Assembly: GCA_020186115.1 (NCBI GenBank)
Contig: WSYJ01000001.1
Span: 248,001 to 312,000 of the forward strand
Direction of reading: 5' to 3'
DNA from: Histomonas meleagridis
Lineage: Eukaryota; Parabasalia; Tritrichomonadida; Dientamoebidae
DNA length: 64,000 nt
Both the position numbers and the translations under genes were made by a program. The number at the start of each line of letters is the position of its first letter. The stretch's first letter is position 1. Below are positions 1 to 9,552 of the stretch, one piece after another. The notes beneath the pieces were generated by a model. The model worked only from the letters and a program-made list of their open reading frames with translations. It was not told the DNA's origin and did not search any database.

Positions 1-1
1 C

Positions 2-1642
2 CAATTCCAAAGTTTCCAGCGCGAACTTGCCGTATTAGCCACAGTAAAACATCCATCCATAATACCATTTGTAGGTGCCACTGATTCACCACCATTTTGT
101 CTGATCACCGAATGGATGCCTAACGGTTCACTTTATCATGATCTTCATATAAATCATCGACTTGATGCCACAGGTCGAACCATTGCAGCCTATGATATTG
201 CCCGAGCTATGCAATATTTGCATTCTCGACATATCTCGCATCGCGATCTTAAATCACTTAATGTCCTTTTAGACTCTAATCTTAAAGTCAAAGTTTGTGA
301 TTTTGGTTTTTCACGCTTTAGTGATGAAACCCATTTAATGACATCTAATTTAGGGACCATTCATTGGATGGCTCCTGAGTTGTTAATACCTGGAAATATG
401 TATACATCGAAAGTTGATGTTTATGCATATGGTATATTATTATGGGAACTTGTCACGTGTCAAAAGCCATATTTAGGACTTGATACGCATGATATAATAT
501 ATGAAGTATCTCATAATGATTTACGTCCGATAATACCGAAAGACTTAAATCCATTATATGCCGATTTAATTATTCGTTGTTGGGATCGAGATCCAGACAT
601 TCGCCCCACGTTTGATGAGATTGTTAAATTGTTTAGAACGAAACTTATCACTTTAAATGATGCTGATAAAGTTAAAGTTCAAAATCATATTAATAATAGC
701 ACAACGTCAATAGAACAAATTATTACCAAGATTGAAAAAATGGTACAAAAACTTAAAGAGTCGAAAATAACAATAAATGAATTATATGAATATCTTAAAG
801 CGAATGGAATTCCATTAACAATTACTGATACATTATTTAATGCTATTGTCGAATTAATACCGAATTATAACATCTCCGAAATTTGTAAATTGTTTTTGTT
901 ATTTAAAACAACAAAAATTTCCGAAGTATCAAAGATATTACGAACTTTTCCACGGAATTCAATTCCGCATAATATAATAACCGAATTCATTTATGAGTTA
1001 CCAACTGGTTCCAATGAAACTGATTTAAACATATTAATTTCCGCTTGTAAAAATAATTCTTCTGATTTATGTTCATTATACGTCACAAAGCCAGAAGAAA
1101 AGGCTTTAGCTTTAGAAATAACTCGATTAAATAGAATCGACGTAAGAATTCGTGAGCCTTTAATCGATATATGTATAGCAGCAACATTCATCGAGAATAA
1201 CGTGTTGAGATTAGCGGCATTGAGACTTTTGTTTGTGATGAACGAACTAAAAAGAATTTCGTTAAATGAGTTGAAAAAGTTTTTCGAAAGTAATAACAAA
1301 AATTTGATTTTCCTTTCGTATTTCGTGTTGGTTGAGATCTCGGATTATAAAGAAATTGATGATGATTTGATTAATAAAGTGTTTGAGTTGTGGGAAATAG
1401 ATAATAATGCTGCAATTGCTATTATAGCATTGTGTAAAAATAAACAAATTGCTCAAAGAGCTATTGGAAAAATTGAAAATAACGCTGAAAACAAATTGTC
1501 TGTGTTGGAGTTGAAAATTCTTGTCGCGGCTTCGTTGCATGAGGAATTAAAAGATAAAATTAAAAATATAATGAAAAATTTGGAATTGGATGAAATGGAA
1601 AATCGATTTAAATTGCCAATAACTTATTTAAAGAATTTGTAA
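2..1642 (+). CDS. TKL-type protein kinase with helical C-terminal region (5' partial)
   Basis: The frame is open from base 2, so the gene starts outside the window. The first visible residues already belong to the kinase N-lobe (an alpha-C-like stretch, then KHPSIIPFVG and a hinge reading LITEWMPNGS). The catalytic loop HRDLKSLN is at about residue 80, DFG at about 100, followed by GTIHWMAPE and a conserved WDRDPDIRPT. This order and the HRDLKSLN loop are typical of tyrosine-kinase-like Ser/Thr kinases, which are expanded in trichomonads. After the kinase domain come about 330 residues of predicted helix, Leu/Ile/Lys-rich, possibly ARM/HEAT-like repeats that could bind partners. The Gly-rich loop and VAIK lysine are not in the window, so activity cannot be fully judged. 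The substrate is unknown. The stop codon is TAA followed by A. Confidence 0.9.
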   Translation, partial: QFQSFQRELAVLATVKHPSIIPFVGATDSPPFCLITEWMPNGSLYHDLHINHRLDATGRTIAAYDIARAMQYLHSRHISHRDLKSLNVLLDSNLKVKVCDFGFSRFSDETHLMTSNLGTIHWMAPELLIPGNMYTSKVDVYAYGILLWELVTCQKPYLGLDTHDIIYEVSHNDLRPIIPKDLNPLYADLIIRCWDRDPDIRPTFDEIVKLFRTKLITLNDADKVKVQNHINNSTTSIEQIITKIEKMVQKLKESKITINELYEYLKANGIPLTITDTLFNAIVELIPNYNISEICKLFLLFKTTKISEVSKILRTFPRNSIPHNIITEFIYELPTGSNETDLNILISACKNNSSDLCSLYVTKPEEKALALEITRLNRIDVRIREPLIDICIAATFIENNVLRLAALRLLFVMNELKRISLNELKKFFESNNKNLIFLSYFVLVEISDYKEIDDDLINKVFELWEIDNNAAIAIIALCKNKQIAQRAIGKIENNAENKLSVLELKILVAASLHEELKDKIKNIMKNLELDEMENRFKLPITYLKNL

Positions 1643-2379
1643 AAATTGTTTTATTGAATAAATTAAATGTTTTTAGAAAAATATTTTTTTTCCAAAATTT
1701 ATGATGTTATTCGAGGGTGGACCCAAATGTTTAGTCTGAGGAGGATTAAAATTGAGGTTGAAATTTCAACTTAAAAAAATTGGGAAAATCTGATCAATAC
1801 AAAAATGTAAATCAAAAATTTCAAGAATGTGAAATGCTTCCATAAATCAAGCACATAATCTATTGTATTAACAAAGAAAATATTACTCACTTAATAAATT
1901 TAATTTTGATGAAGATTATCCAATTTCCTTTGATATCTATATACATTGGAAAAATTGTATTTATTTCATTTATGCTAAAAATAAATGATTATAAAGCATG
2001 CTTTCTTTTATTAAAAGAAATTGAAAAATTATCTCGAATGTTTAACATTTGAGAGAATTTGATAATTTTCTTATAGAATCATTCATTATTAAATATTATT
2101 ATTCCTCGTGATACCATGTAACCACAAAAACGCTAGCAATTATATAAGCACAAAAAAAATAATGAAATCATGATGATGAACCTTTAACTTTAAACGGTTT
2201 CCATTTTTGAAAGTGATCCGGGGGGCCCGAACCCTGTTGAAGTTCTATCGTTCAACATTGAAAAAGTAAAGAGGACGTTTAGAAAAACCGAAAATTTTTG
2301 TAGGGGTTACAAACATTTTCACAATTTTTCGCATTGTACTATTTCCCGACGCTTCGGTAAAATTTGCGATTCACAGTGT
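1643..2379. other. intergenic region between converging kinase genes
   Basis: This AT-rich gap lies between the 3' ends of two convergent kinase genes. It holds scattered homopolymers and one GC-rich spot at about 2217-2232 (GGGGGGCCCGAACCC). I see no reading frame, RNA gene or repeat array that I can support. Confidence 0.6.
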
Positions 2380-3357
2380 TCACACTTCGTATCTATCAAG
2401 TTGTACTATTAGTGATTGAATCAAGTTAACAAGATTTCTGTCTGGCTCTGCAAGTTGAACTTGATGCTCTGTCTCAATCTGAAACCATGGGTGTGATAGG
2501 ATGTCGTTAGGGCATGGCCTGTCATTTGGATTCACTGTTAAGATCATTGATAATAAATCTTTTAATTCTTCACTCATCGTGTCGTCGTAAATAATATTAC
2601 CACTGCAAATCTGTTCTGTTGTGGCACTCAATATTAGGTCTGGAGGGGTATTATCATCAATAATCCATGGTAAATGATTTGAAACCATCGAGTATAAACA
2701 TATCCCAGCGCTCCAAATATCGACGCTAAAACCATCATACTGTTGTCCTGTGATGATTTCAGGAGCAGTGTAAACAAAAGTTCCGCACATAGTTGTATAC
2801 AAATTACTGAGTGGTTTTCTCTTGCATAACCCAAAATCAGCGAGCTTAGCACTTCCATCAGCAGCGATTAATATGTTTCTCAAGGTTATATCTCGATGTG
2901 CATAATTTTGATTATGAATGTATTCGATTGCTTCCATGATCTGTCTGAAAAATACCATAGCTTGTTGTTCGCTTATCCCTCCTGTTGATCTTACAAGATT
3001 TTCGAGGGTACCTCCAGGGCATAATTCCAAAATTAAAAAAAGGTTTTGTCCGTCACATTGGATGTCATAAAAGCGCACGATTCCTGGGTGAACCATATGA
3101 GAGTTAGCTGTCAGCTCATTTTTAAAATTTTCGTAGTTTTTGCTATCTTCTTTCACAGTTCGAATGTTAATAACTTTGCAAGCATAAACCATCCCAGTCA
3201 TTCTATGACAACACTTCCAAACTTGCCCGAACGAACCTTGTCCAATGAGCTCGATGAGTTGATATGGCCCTATAAATCCATTCATATTCGGATTAACTGA
3301 ATTATCTGACTTTGTTTCAATAAACAAGTTTCTGAGCGACGGTAATTGAATTGACAA
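2380..3357 (-). CDS. Ser/Thr protein kinase, CAMK-like, with atypical HRDITLRN catalytic loop
   Basis: This is a 325-residue protein that is almost entirely kinase domain. The Gly-rich loop GQGSFGQV is at residues 39-46, the ATP-binding Lys in YACKV at 61, the hinge around LILELCPGG, DFG at 174-176, YTAPE as the APE motif, and DIWSAGICLYSM as subdomain IX. The overall pattern is like CAMK/CAMKL kinases of trichomonads. The catalytic loop (residues 154-161) reads HRDITLRN, not HRDLKPEN: Asp and Asn are kept, but the usual Lys is Thr and an Arg sits two positions later, as in tyrosine kinases (HRDLAARN). It may still be active. A CGGTTA element lies directly upstream of the start. Substrate unknown. 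Confidence 0.9.
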   Translation of the reverse strand: MSIQLPSLRNLFIETKSDNSVNPNMNGFIGPYQLIELIGQGSFGQVWKCCHRMTGMVYACKVINIRTVKEDSKNYENFKNELTANSHMVHPGIVRFYDIQCDGQNLFLILELCPGGTLENLVRSTGGISEQQAMVFFRQIMEAIEYIHNQNYAHRDITLRNILIAADGSAKLADFGLCKRKPLSNLYTTMCGTFVYTAPEIITGQQYDGFSVDIWSAGICLYSMVSNHLPWIIDDNTPPDLILSATTEQICSGNIIYDDTMSEELKDLLSMILTVNPNDRPCPNDILSHPWFQIETEHQVQLAEPDRNLVNLIQSLIVQLDRYEV

Positions 3358-3679
3358 TTAACCGCCTGAGCAACTTTTGTGTTTTTTGCGCCACACTTAC
3401 CGACTTCCTCTCAAAAAATTTTATTGTAAACGAAATTTTTGCAAGTAACAAACAGGAAAACAAATAAATTCATATGAAAAATACAATTATGAGATAAATT
3501 CAATTTGATATGCAAATAGATGGGAATCAATCATCATTTTTAAATTGGTATGAAATTAATTTATCATAAAAAATTTTAACATCCAAAAAATGAATTAATT
3601 TTCTAAACCCATAAAATGAAAACAAAAGATAGATAAGGTTTTAGCTAGTCTATGTTTTATTCATTGAAAATAATTATCT
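3358..3679. other. intergenic region upstream of the kinase gene
   Basis: This is the 5' region of the minus-strand kinase and also the 3' region of the minus-strand nucleoporin-like gene. A CGGTTA element (minus strand, about 3359-3364) sits against the kinase start. The rest is AT-rich with no supported feature. Confidence 0.5.
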
Positions 3680-4648
3680 TTAAAATATAGATCGAAGAAA
3701 AGATGTGAACAAACGATCGACCTTCCCGATAAACTCAGAAAATACAAACTCTGATTTTGGTTCATTTTCTTCTATTTTACAATTTTCGAAAAGTTTGGAA
3801 TGAAAGACAGGAACTTCATTCTTCTTTTGTGATTCATCATCAATGAAGTTTCTTTTAGGGTCATATCTTCCTTTGTAACAAACAACTGCATATCCAGAAA
3901 TTATTTGAAATACTCGATTATCTAAATCGATGTTATTTTTCTCCTGATCAATGAAGCTGGAGTACTCAATAGAAATCCAGTTGCTATCTGAACGTGAAAC
4001 TCTTGACAAATCACCAAATTTTGAAAAGAATTTGAGAGTTTCCTCGTAATACAAATCTTGGACACCAAATATTGTGTACCATCTGCTTGAGATGACAAGG
4101 TTAAATTGTAATACAGAGTAAGGATCTGATTTCGAAAATGAAATAAGTGCTGATCTGATATCAGAAACAAAATGTACTGTAGGCTTCTGAATTGTTGAAG
4201 CATACTTGCCCTTGTGAAAAAGTAATGTTGTCCCTCGTTTTTTGATCTCATCGTCAGAATTTAATATCAGCTGATTTTCAGGAGAAAGAGACATAAATTT
4301 AACAGATATCCATTTTTCAAATGACGTTAGACATTTAGATATTTCACCATATTGTAAACAATGATTATATGCTTCTATTATTGAGAATGAAGAACTATCT
4401 GAAATCCATGTTAAAGTAAACCATTCACCAGACTTTGATTTTGAAATTTCCTTTTGTTTTCCATATAGGCTATGTTCTGGATATGTTCCAATATAATCAT
4501 ATCCGTATTTTCCAAAAACTCGAGGTTCAGGAAGTGTTCTCAAATTACCACTGTGTGAAGAAGAAACAAGTTGCACTTCAACTGATTCGTAATCTCTAAA
4601 AAGTCTAGTCTTAATGAATTCGGTGTTTTCTGTTTCTTTAGAGACCAT
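3680..4648 (-). CDS. Nup35/Nup53-like nucleoporin with two RRM (MPPN-type) domains
   Basis: Two segments of this protein follow the pattern of the Nup35/Nup53 RRM (MPPN) domain. The first runs from WFTLTWIS through YGEISKCL to KWISVKFMS. The second runs from WYTIFGVQD through FGDLSRV to NWISIEYSS. In the known family the domain reads W-x-T-[VI]-F-G, then F-G-x-I, then NW[IM]xIxY, and mediates dimerisation in the inner ring of the nuclear pore. Known Nup35 has one such domain; here there seem to be two in tandem. The last 17 residues (FIGKVDRLFTSFLRSIF) could form an amphipathic helix like the C-terminal membrane-binding helix of Nup53. I chose the ATG at 4648 (start MVSKETENTEF) over 4705 because a GGGC...GGGC promoter-like stretch lies between them. 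The assignment rests on pattern recognition only. Confidence 0.6.
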   Translation of the reverse strand: MVSKETENTEFIKTRLFRDYESVEVQLVSSSHSGNLRTLPEPRVFGKYGYDYIGTYPEHSLYGKQKEISKSKSGEWFTLTWISDSSSFSIIEAYNHCLQYGEISKCLTSFEKWISVKFMSLSPENQLILNSDDEIKKRGTTLLFHKGKYASTIQKPTVHFVSDIRSALISFSKSDPYSVLQFNLVISSRWYTIFGVQDLYYEETLKFFSKFGDLSRVSRSDSNWISIEYSSFIDQEKNNIDLDNRVFQIISGYAVVCYKGRYDPKRNFIDDESQKKNEVPVFHSKLFENCKIEENEPKSEFVFSEFIGKVDRLFTSFLRSIF

Positions 4649-4921
4649 TGGGCAGTTTACCCTTTTGGGCAAAATTAACGTACTTTCTTCTGTTCTTATT
4701 TTCAATATATAAATGGCCGATTAATTTGCTCATGTTTTTCCTTTTTCATTTATTAGAATAAAGCCAAAGTCTATGGTAATGGCTTCATCATCTTTTAATA
4801 AAAAGTTTAAACTTCAAATCATTAAATCAAATATGTAATCAGATTTCATTAGAAAACTTTTTAATGATTTCACACGAAACCAAAAAAACAAAAATTTCTT
4901 AATTTGATTCTTTAATGGAGT

Positions 4922-6154
4922 TCACATTGGTTGACAGCTTCCTTGATGTTGATATCCATCATCTTCGCCGTATGCCTCATGTCTTTGGCTTCTGCTTGAC
5001 TTAGCATTTTCGAATTGTTTGATGTCTGAATCTTTCATCTTAACAACGAATACGTTTTCATCCTTCATATTAATTCCAGCTGTCTCATCTGGCACTGGCA
5101 AAGCTTTCATGAGTGCGCTTCTAAGCTCTGGTGTTATTTGATTTGGCTTTGGAAATTCGACTTCGAACTTGATGAAAAGTCGACCTTTCTCAAATTGATT
5201 GCCACGGATTGGCATACCTTCGCGGTCTATAACCTTGACGGAATCTGGGATAATGATCTGTCCAGGAGTTGTTTCGACAATGACTTTACGACCATCTAAA
5301 TGATTAATGACAAATTTAGCTCCAAGCAAAGCTTCACTAAGAGTGATTCTCTTAAGGGCAAGGAGATCGTCGTGGTTTCTAACGAATGTCTGATGTTGCT
5401 TTTGCTTAAGCTTAATGATAAGATCACCAGTATCAGCGCCTGGGGCTTCATCAGAACAACCTTGGAAGACGATGCGTTCACCATTCTCCATTCCTGGTTC
5501 GATATGAACGGTAACTTTCTTGGCTTCTTGTGTGATCTTCTTACCTTTACATGCGGTGCAACGATCTTTAGGATCAATGCTTTCACCTGTTCCATGACAT
5601 GTTGGACATGGTGCAATTTGTTGTGAGACCATAAAGCCCATTCTGGTAACTTGAACTTTTTGTCCTTTACCATCACAATCTGCACACTTCTTGGGTGACT
5701 TACCTTCAGCACAACCAGAGCCATTACATTTCTTACAAAGAACATCACGATTGATCTTAAGAGTTACTTCACGACCATTATAAAGATCTTCGAGTGAAAC
5801 ACTAATAGTGTGTTCAATATCTTGTGTCCTAGCTTTACGTTTAGAGCGTCCACCTCCCATACCAAAGTTTCCAAAGCCAAAAAGATGTGAAAGAATGTCA
5901 TCCATTCCACTACCGCCGGCTCCTTCACGAAGACCTTCAGCGCCATATTGATCATATATTTGACGCTTTTGAGGATCTTTTAAGATATCATAAGCTTCGT
6001 TAACTTGCTGGAACTTTTCGGTTGCATTTGGGTCATCTCGATTACGATCGGGGTGAAGTTGCATTGCCTTTTTTTTATATGCCCTTCTGAGGTCAGCTTC
6101 GCTTGCATCTGGTGAAACACCAAGTAAATCATAAAGCTTCGTGTCGACAACCAT
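4922..6154 (-). CDS. type I DnaJ/Hsp40 co-chaperone (DNAJA-like), CQPM farnesylation motif
   Basis: This is a 410-residue class I J-protein that stimulates Hsp70 ATPase and delivers clients. The J domain (residues 1-70) has the HPD motif in LHPDRNRDD. A Gly-rich linker follows (GMGGGRSKRKAR). The zinc-binding region has four Cys pairs: CKKCNGSG, CADCDGKG, CPTCHGTG and CTACKGKK. Then come the two beta-sandwich client domains. The protein ends in CQPM, a CaaX box expected to be farnesylated as in Ydj1/DNAJA1. The open frame extends upstream to 6388, but that part is antisense to the YJU2 gene, and the family start MVVDTKLYDLLGV places the ATG at 6154. It is divergent from YJU2 with 138 bp between starts. 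A close paralogue lies at 49129. Confidence 0.96.
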   Translation of the reverse strand: MVVDTKLYDLLGVSPDASEADLRRAYKKKAMQLHPDRNRDDPNATEKFQQVNEAYDILKDPQKRQIYDQYGAEGLREGAGGSGMDDILSHLFGFGNFGMGGGRSKRKARTQDIEHTISVSLEDLYNGREVTLKINRDVLCKKCNGSGCAEGKSPKKCADCDGKGQKVQVTRMGFMVSQQIAPCPTCHGTGESIDPKDRCTACKGKKITQEAKKVTVHIEPGMENGERIVFQGCSDEAPGADTGDLIIKLKQKQHQTFVRNHDDLLALKRITLSEALLGAKFVINHLDGRKVIVETTPGQIIIPDSVKVIDREGMPIRGNQFEKGRLFIKFEVEFPKPNQITPELRSALMKALPVPDETAGINMKDENVFVVKMKDSDIKQFENAKSSRSQRHEAYGEDDGYQHQGSCQPM

Positions 6155-6292
6155 CCTTAAAAATAAAGGCTTTGGCGGTTGTATACAATTTAAGTGGCCA
6201 AACAACCATAATTGGGGTGCCCCAAGAAAATTTGGCATTTCCATACAAAATCTGGGGTGCCCTAAGAATTCCATGTTTTTCATTTCATTTAA
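6155..6292. promoter_or_regulatory. bidirectional promoter region with two GGGGTGCCC(C/T) palindromes
   Basis: The 138-bp gap between the divergent DnaJ and YJU2 starts holds GGGGTGCCCC at 6214-6223 and GGGGTGCCCT at 6254-6263, 40 bp apart. One is about 60 bp from the DnaJ ATG and the other about 30 bp from the YJU2 ATG. Such GC-rich blocks are rare in this AT-rich window and recur near other start codons. A role as a core-promoter element is inferred. Confidence 0.55.
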
Positions 6293-6979
6293 ATGGGTGA
6301 AAGAAAGCCTGCATGCCATTATATTCCACCAGACTTCGACCCAAAGCGTCCCGCAAGAAGATGTAAACCTCAAAATGGTCAGCATCAAGTTCGTTTCATG
6401 TTACCAATGTCACTTCAATGTAAAAATTGCGGAGATTACATGTTTTTAGGTACAAAAGTTAATTGTAGAAAAGAACTTTGTTATGATGAGTTTTATTTGG
6501 GTATTAACGTTTATAGGATTTATATGCACTGTAAATCTTGTTATGCGGAAATTACTTTGAAAACTGATCCTAAAAATTGCGATTATATAGTTGAGCAAGG
6601 TGCAACAAGACACTTTGAACCTTGGAGAGATTTTTATATTCAACAAGCTATGGATGAAAAAACTAAAATGCTTGGAAACAAAATTCAACAAGTAGAAGAA
6701 AGTACAGTTGATACTCAAAGAGAAATGGATCAGTTAAGAGAATTAGAAAGATTAAGAGCCGTTAGCAATAAGCAAAATAAAACAAATATAGAAAAAATTA
6801 TCGCAAAAGAAGAGAAACAAGACGTGTTAACAGATGAAGACAAGAAAAAAATCGAAAACTTCGAAGAAGATCAAAAGAAATTAAGAAAAGAAAGGCCGAC
6901 CATTGGATTATTTGGAAGAAGTAGATTTGGTGGTAATAGTGGCGGCTTTTTCAAGTTTGGCACTGATCCTGAAATATGA
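6293..6979 (+). CDS. YJU2: pre-mRNA splicing factor YJU2 (CWC16/CCDC94 family)
   Basis: The 228-residue protein starts MGERKPACHYIPPDFDPKR, matching the conserved YYPPDFDP opening of YJU2. The zinc-binding motif follows: CKNCGDYMFLG, then CKSCYAEITLKTDPKNCDY and EQGATRHFEP, all hallmark YJU2 sequence (CKTCGEYI, CTRCLAEITFKTDPENTDY and EHGATRNF in human). A charged helical tail follows, from about residue 115. YJU2 acts in the spliceosome at the first catalytic step, binding near the branch helix. Its length is close to the shorter members of the family. Together with U1-70K further on, it indicates a working major spliceosome despite the apparent lack of introns in these genes. Confidence 0.95.
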   Translation: MGERKPACHYIPPDFDPKRPARRCKPQNGQHQVRFMLPMSLQCKNCGDYMFLGTKVNCRKELCYDEFYLGINVYRIYMHCKSCYAEITLKTDPKNCDYIVEQGATRHFEPWRDFYIQQAMDEKTKMLGNKIQQVEESTVDTQREMDQLRELERLRAVSNKQNKTNIEKIIAKEEKQDVLTDEDKKKIENFEEDQKKLRKERPTIGLFGRSRFGGNSGGFFKFGTDPEI

Positions 6980-7164
6980 ATAAAAGGTAATTTGTAAATA
7001 TGAATTAATCAATCATTTTTAAAAAATTTTAATATTCTAAAAAATAAAAAAGCGTATGTCTATCCTTTAGTTTTTTGGGTCCATTTCCTTTTTCAGTAAT
7101 ATTACTGAAGATAATCTGAAAATTAAAAAAATGCTTTTTTGACTGCGTTTGTTCGAATAGAAAA

Positions 7165-9552
7165 ATGGAAGAAAAACAAACTTTTCCTCACCAACATCTT
7201 TTTCCAAATATTACTGAAGAACAAAAACAAACATTGATTGATTATATTCCAGATGTGTTTTATGAGAATGATAAAGATTTTGATCCTATTGATTTTTCTT
7301 TATCTCTTTTACCTGATGCCGACAATCCTGACTTTAATAAAGAACTTGACAAGCTTTCCAATGGACAAATGGATTCTCTTGATATTGTTTCTCGAAATCT
7401 TAACCAAAATGTACTTGAAAATTATACCGAAGTTATTCGAGCAATGACACTTATCTCAGATCTTAATAATCATCTTAATGTTAGTGCCCAAAATATTTCA
7501 CAAGCACGACAAATTCTTAGTAATACTGATAGAGAAATATGCGAACATCCTGACAAATTCTTTCGGCAGGTTACCAAACAACAGAACCTTGACAAGGTAC
7601 TTGGGTTACTTAATGAAATCCAAACCATTTCTAAAGGATATGAAGATCTCTCCGAAGCACATAAAAATCATGATTATGTCACAGCATTAGAATTATGTTC
7701 CAAACCATCAGACCTCAACAGCAACATTCGACAACTTAATTGTATATCCGGTTTAGTTTCTAATCTACAAAATATGAAAGAAAAAGTTGTCTCAATTATG
7801 GATGACTCATTACGAGAACAAATTGTACGCTTCGAACGCGATGTTTACCGAAACTTATTACGTGCGTATGAATCATTAGGCAAACTCCAAGTTGTACCCA
7901 TTAAATTACAAGAAGCGTTTGTCACAAAGCTTACGACAGAAAATGATTCATTGGTCAATAATAATGCTGACTTCAAAACGTTGGCACGTTACAAACAGTT
8001 ATTGCAACGTGTTATAGATAACAATTATTCTATTCTTAACACTCATTTACAAATCATTAATTGGCATCGATCAACCAATGAATTTGAAAGTATTCGAAAG
8101 CCAATTGAAGATATTGCGAAAATTTTATGGGATTCGGCTGAAAATTATGTAACAAATATCATAATTAAAGCACCTGCTGATAAACTTGGGTTTGAAGAAT
8201 TCGATCGAATGTTAAAACTTACGTCATCATTTATCCAATTTGGTTCAACAGTTGTTGATTTACCAGGTCAACAACTAACAAACGCCGTTAACAATCTGAC
8301 AAATAAATATTTCAAATTATTCCAGAAAAGTGCTCTCGAAACTGCACACGAAAATATCGAGAACGATACGTGGAATTCAATACCTTCGACAAACGAATTA
8401 GAACGATCAATATTAACGTTGTCCATACCTATCAAGGAATCAAATGATTCTAATGATGTCGCTAATATTACAATACCTTCAGCATTCCCTATCGACTTAC
8501 AAAAGATGACAATTTCATGTTCAGCAATTATTAAATTATTACATCAATATTTATCAATGATGAAACTTGTTCCGACACTCGCGACGGATTGCTTTAAAGG
8601 AATGAAAGAACTAATCGAGTATTATTCATTTTCACTTTTATATATTGTCACAAAGAATTTGAATTTGAAACCATTTGATATCAATAATAACCAAATTAAC
8701 ATATTTAACCATAACTTAATCCTAATGAAAATCGAAGAATCGCAATGTTTAATACGTATAATTCAACATATTCAAGAATCGCAAATTAAATTACCATTAA
8801 ATCTAACAAATAGTATTAACAACTTTGACAACAATATTAAGTTTATCAATGACATAGTATCAATATCTTCCGATATTAAGATCATTGGTTGGTATTTATT
8901 ATCTATTCGAACAATTTTCGAAGAATCTTTGCCAGAAAACTCGCTTGGACAGTTGCGTAGGTTCTTCAATGATGTTGTTAATATCTTTTTAATGCATTTT
9001 CCTTCATTTTGTTTCCAATATATTACACCAAATTTGGTACATTTAGGTGAATTTGAACAACAAGTCAAACTTGTCAAATGGAATATTAATGAGGCTCAAG
9101 TTGAACCTCATTATTTCACTAACGTTTGGAAGGAAGCTGCTAAAAACATTAATGTAATTATTAACAAGTTGGAATCGATTGATCAAGAATATAAAGATGA
9201 ATTATGGAAAGGGTTTTGGTGTTATAGTAACTTCATTTTAATCAATGGATACTCAGTCCAAAAATGTACAGCAGAAGGAAGAACTTCAATGCTATCGGAC
9301 TTCAGAAATATGTCACACGATTTGATTGAATTCACAAACAAAAGAATTCAATTCGACACAAATTGGGTGGCATCGTTTGTGCAGTCATTTTTCTTGGGGG
9401 TACCCGAATTCAAAAAGTGGGCAAGTGAAAATTACAAGAGATACACATGTAACAATATTATGGCGGTAGTGGAAACAGGTTTGTCTGATGATATAAACAG
9501 ACAAGCAAAGAAGGAGTTAAGACTGTTCGTACAGGAGTTGTATAACTCATAA
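7165..9552 (+). CDS. VPS50: VPS50/syndetin, EARP tethering-complex subunit
   Basis: This 795-residue protein matches syndetin (CCDC132) along both conserved regions. The N-terminal Vps54-like coiled-coil part includes NYTEVIRAM, the LNVSAQNISQAR stretch, KVLGLLNEIQTI, DYVTALELCSKP and LLRAYESLGKLQ. The C-terminal DUF2451-like part has INGYSVQKCTAEGRTSM followed by SDF, matching the GYSNVKKCSNEGR signature, and ends with INRQAKKEL. VPS50 replaces VPS54 in the EARP complex (with VPS51-53) and tethers vesicles at recycling endosomes. The start MEEKQTFPHQHLFPN follows an AT-rich 5' region. The middle (about residues 400-520) is poorly conserved. The gene is on its own transcription unit downstream of YJU2. 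Confidence 0.9.
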   Translation: MEEKQTFPHQHLFPNITEEQKQTLIDYIPDVFYENDKDFDPIDFSLSLLPDADNPDFNKELDKLSNGQMDSLDIVSRNLNQNVLENYTEVIRAMTLISDLNNHLNVSAQNISQARQILSNTDREICEHPDKFFRQVTKQQNLDKVLGLLNEIQTISKGYEDLSEAHKNHDYVTALELCSKPSDLNSNIRQLNCISGLVSNLQNMKEKVVSIMDDSLREQIVRFERDVYRNLLRAYESLGKLQVVPIKLQEAFVTKLTTENDSLVNNNADFKTLARYKQLLQRVIDNNYSILNTHLQIINWHRSTNEFESIRKPIEDIAKILWDSAENYVTNIIIKAPADKLGFEEFDRMLKLTSSFIQFGSTVVDLPGQQLTNAVNNLTNKYFKLFQKSALETAHENIENDTWNSIPSTNELERSILTLSIPIKESNDSNDVANITIPSAFPIDLQKMTISCSAIIKLLHQYLSMMKLVPTLATDCFKGMKELIEYYSFSLLYIVTKNLNLKPFDINNNQINIFNHNLILMKIEESQCLIRIIQHIQESQIKLPLNLTNSINNFDNNIKFINDIVSISSDIKIIGWYLLSIRTIFEESLPENSLGQLRRFFNDVVNIFLMHFPSFCFQYITPNLVHLGEFEQQVKLVKWNINEAQVEPHYFTNVWKEAAKNINVIINKLESIDQEYKDELWKGFWCYSNFILINGYSVQKCTAEGRTSMLSDFRNMSHDLIEFTNKRIQFDTNWVASFVQSFFLGVPEFKKWASENYKRYTCNNIMAVVETGLSDDINRQAKKELRLFVQELYNS

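Noticed and set aside
2217-2232. GGGGGGCCCGAACCC as a possible tRNA or promoter piece
   Set aside because: No cloverleaf can be drawn around it, and it lies in a convergent gap far from any start codon.
6155-6388. N-terminal extension of the first DnaJ frame (78 residues)
   Set aside because: It is antisense to the YJU2 coding region, holds both GGGGTGCCCC motifs, and does not fit the DnaJ family start at MVVDTKLYDLL.
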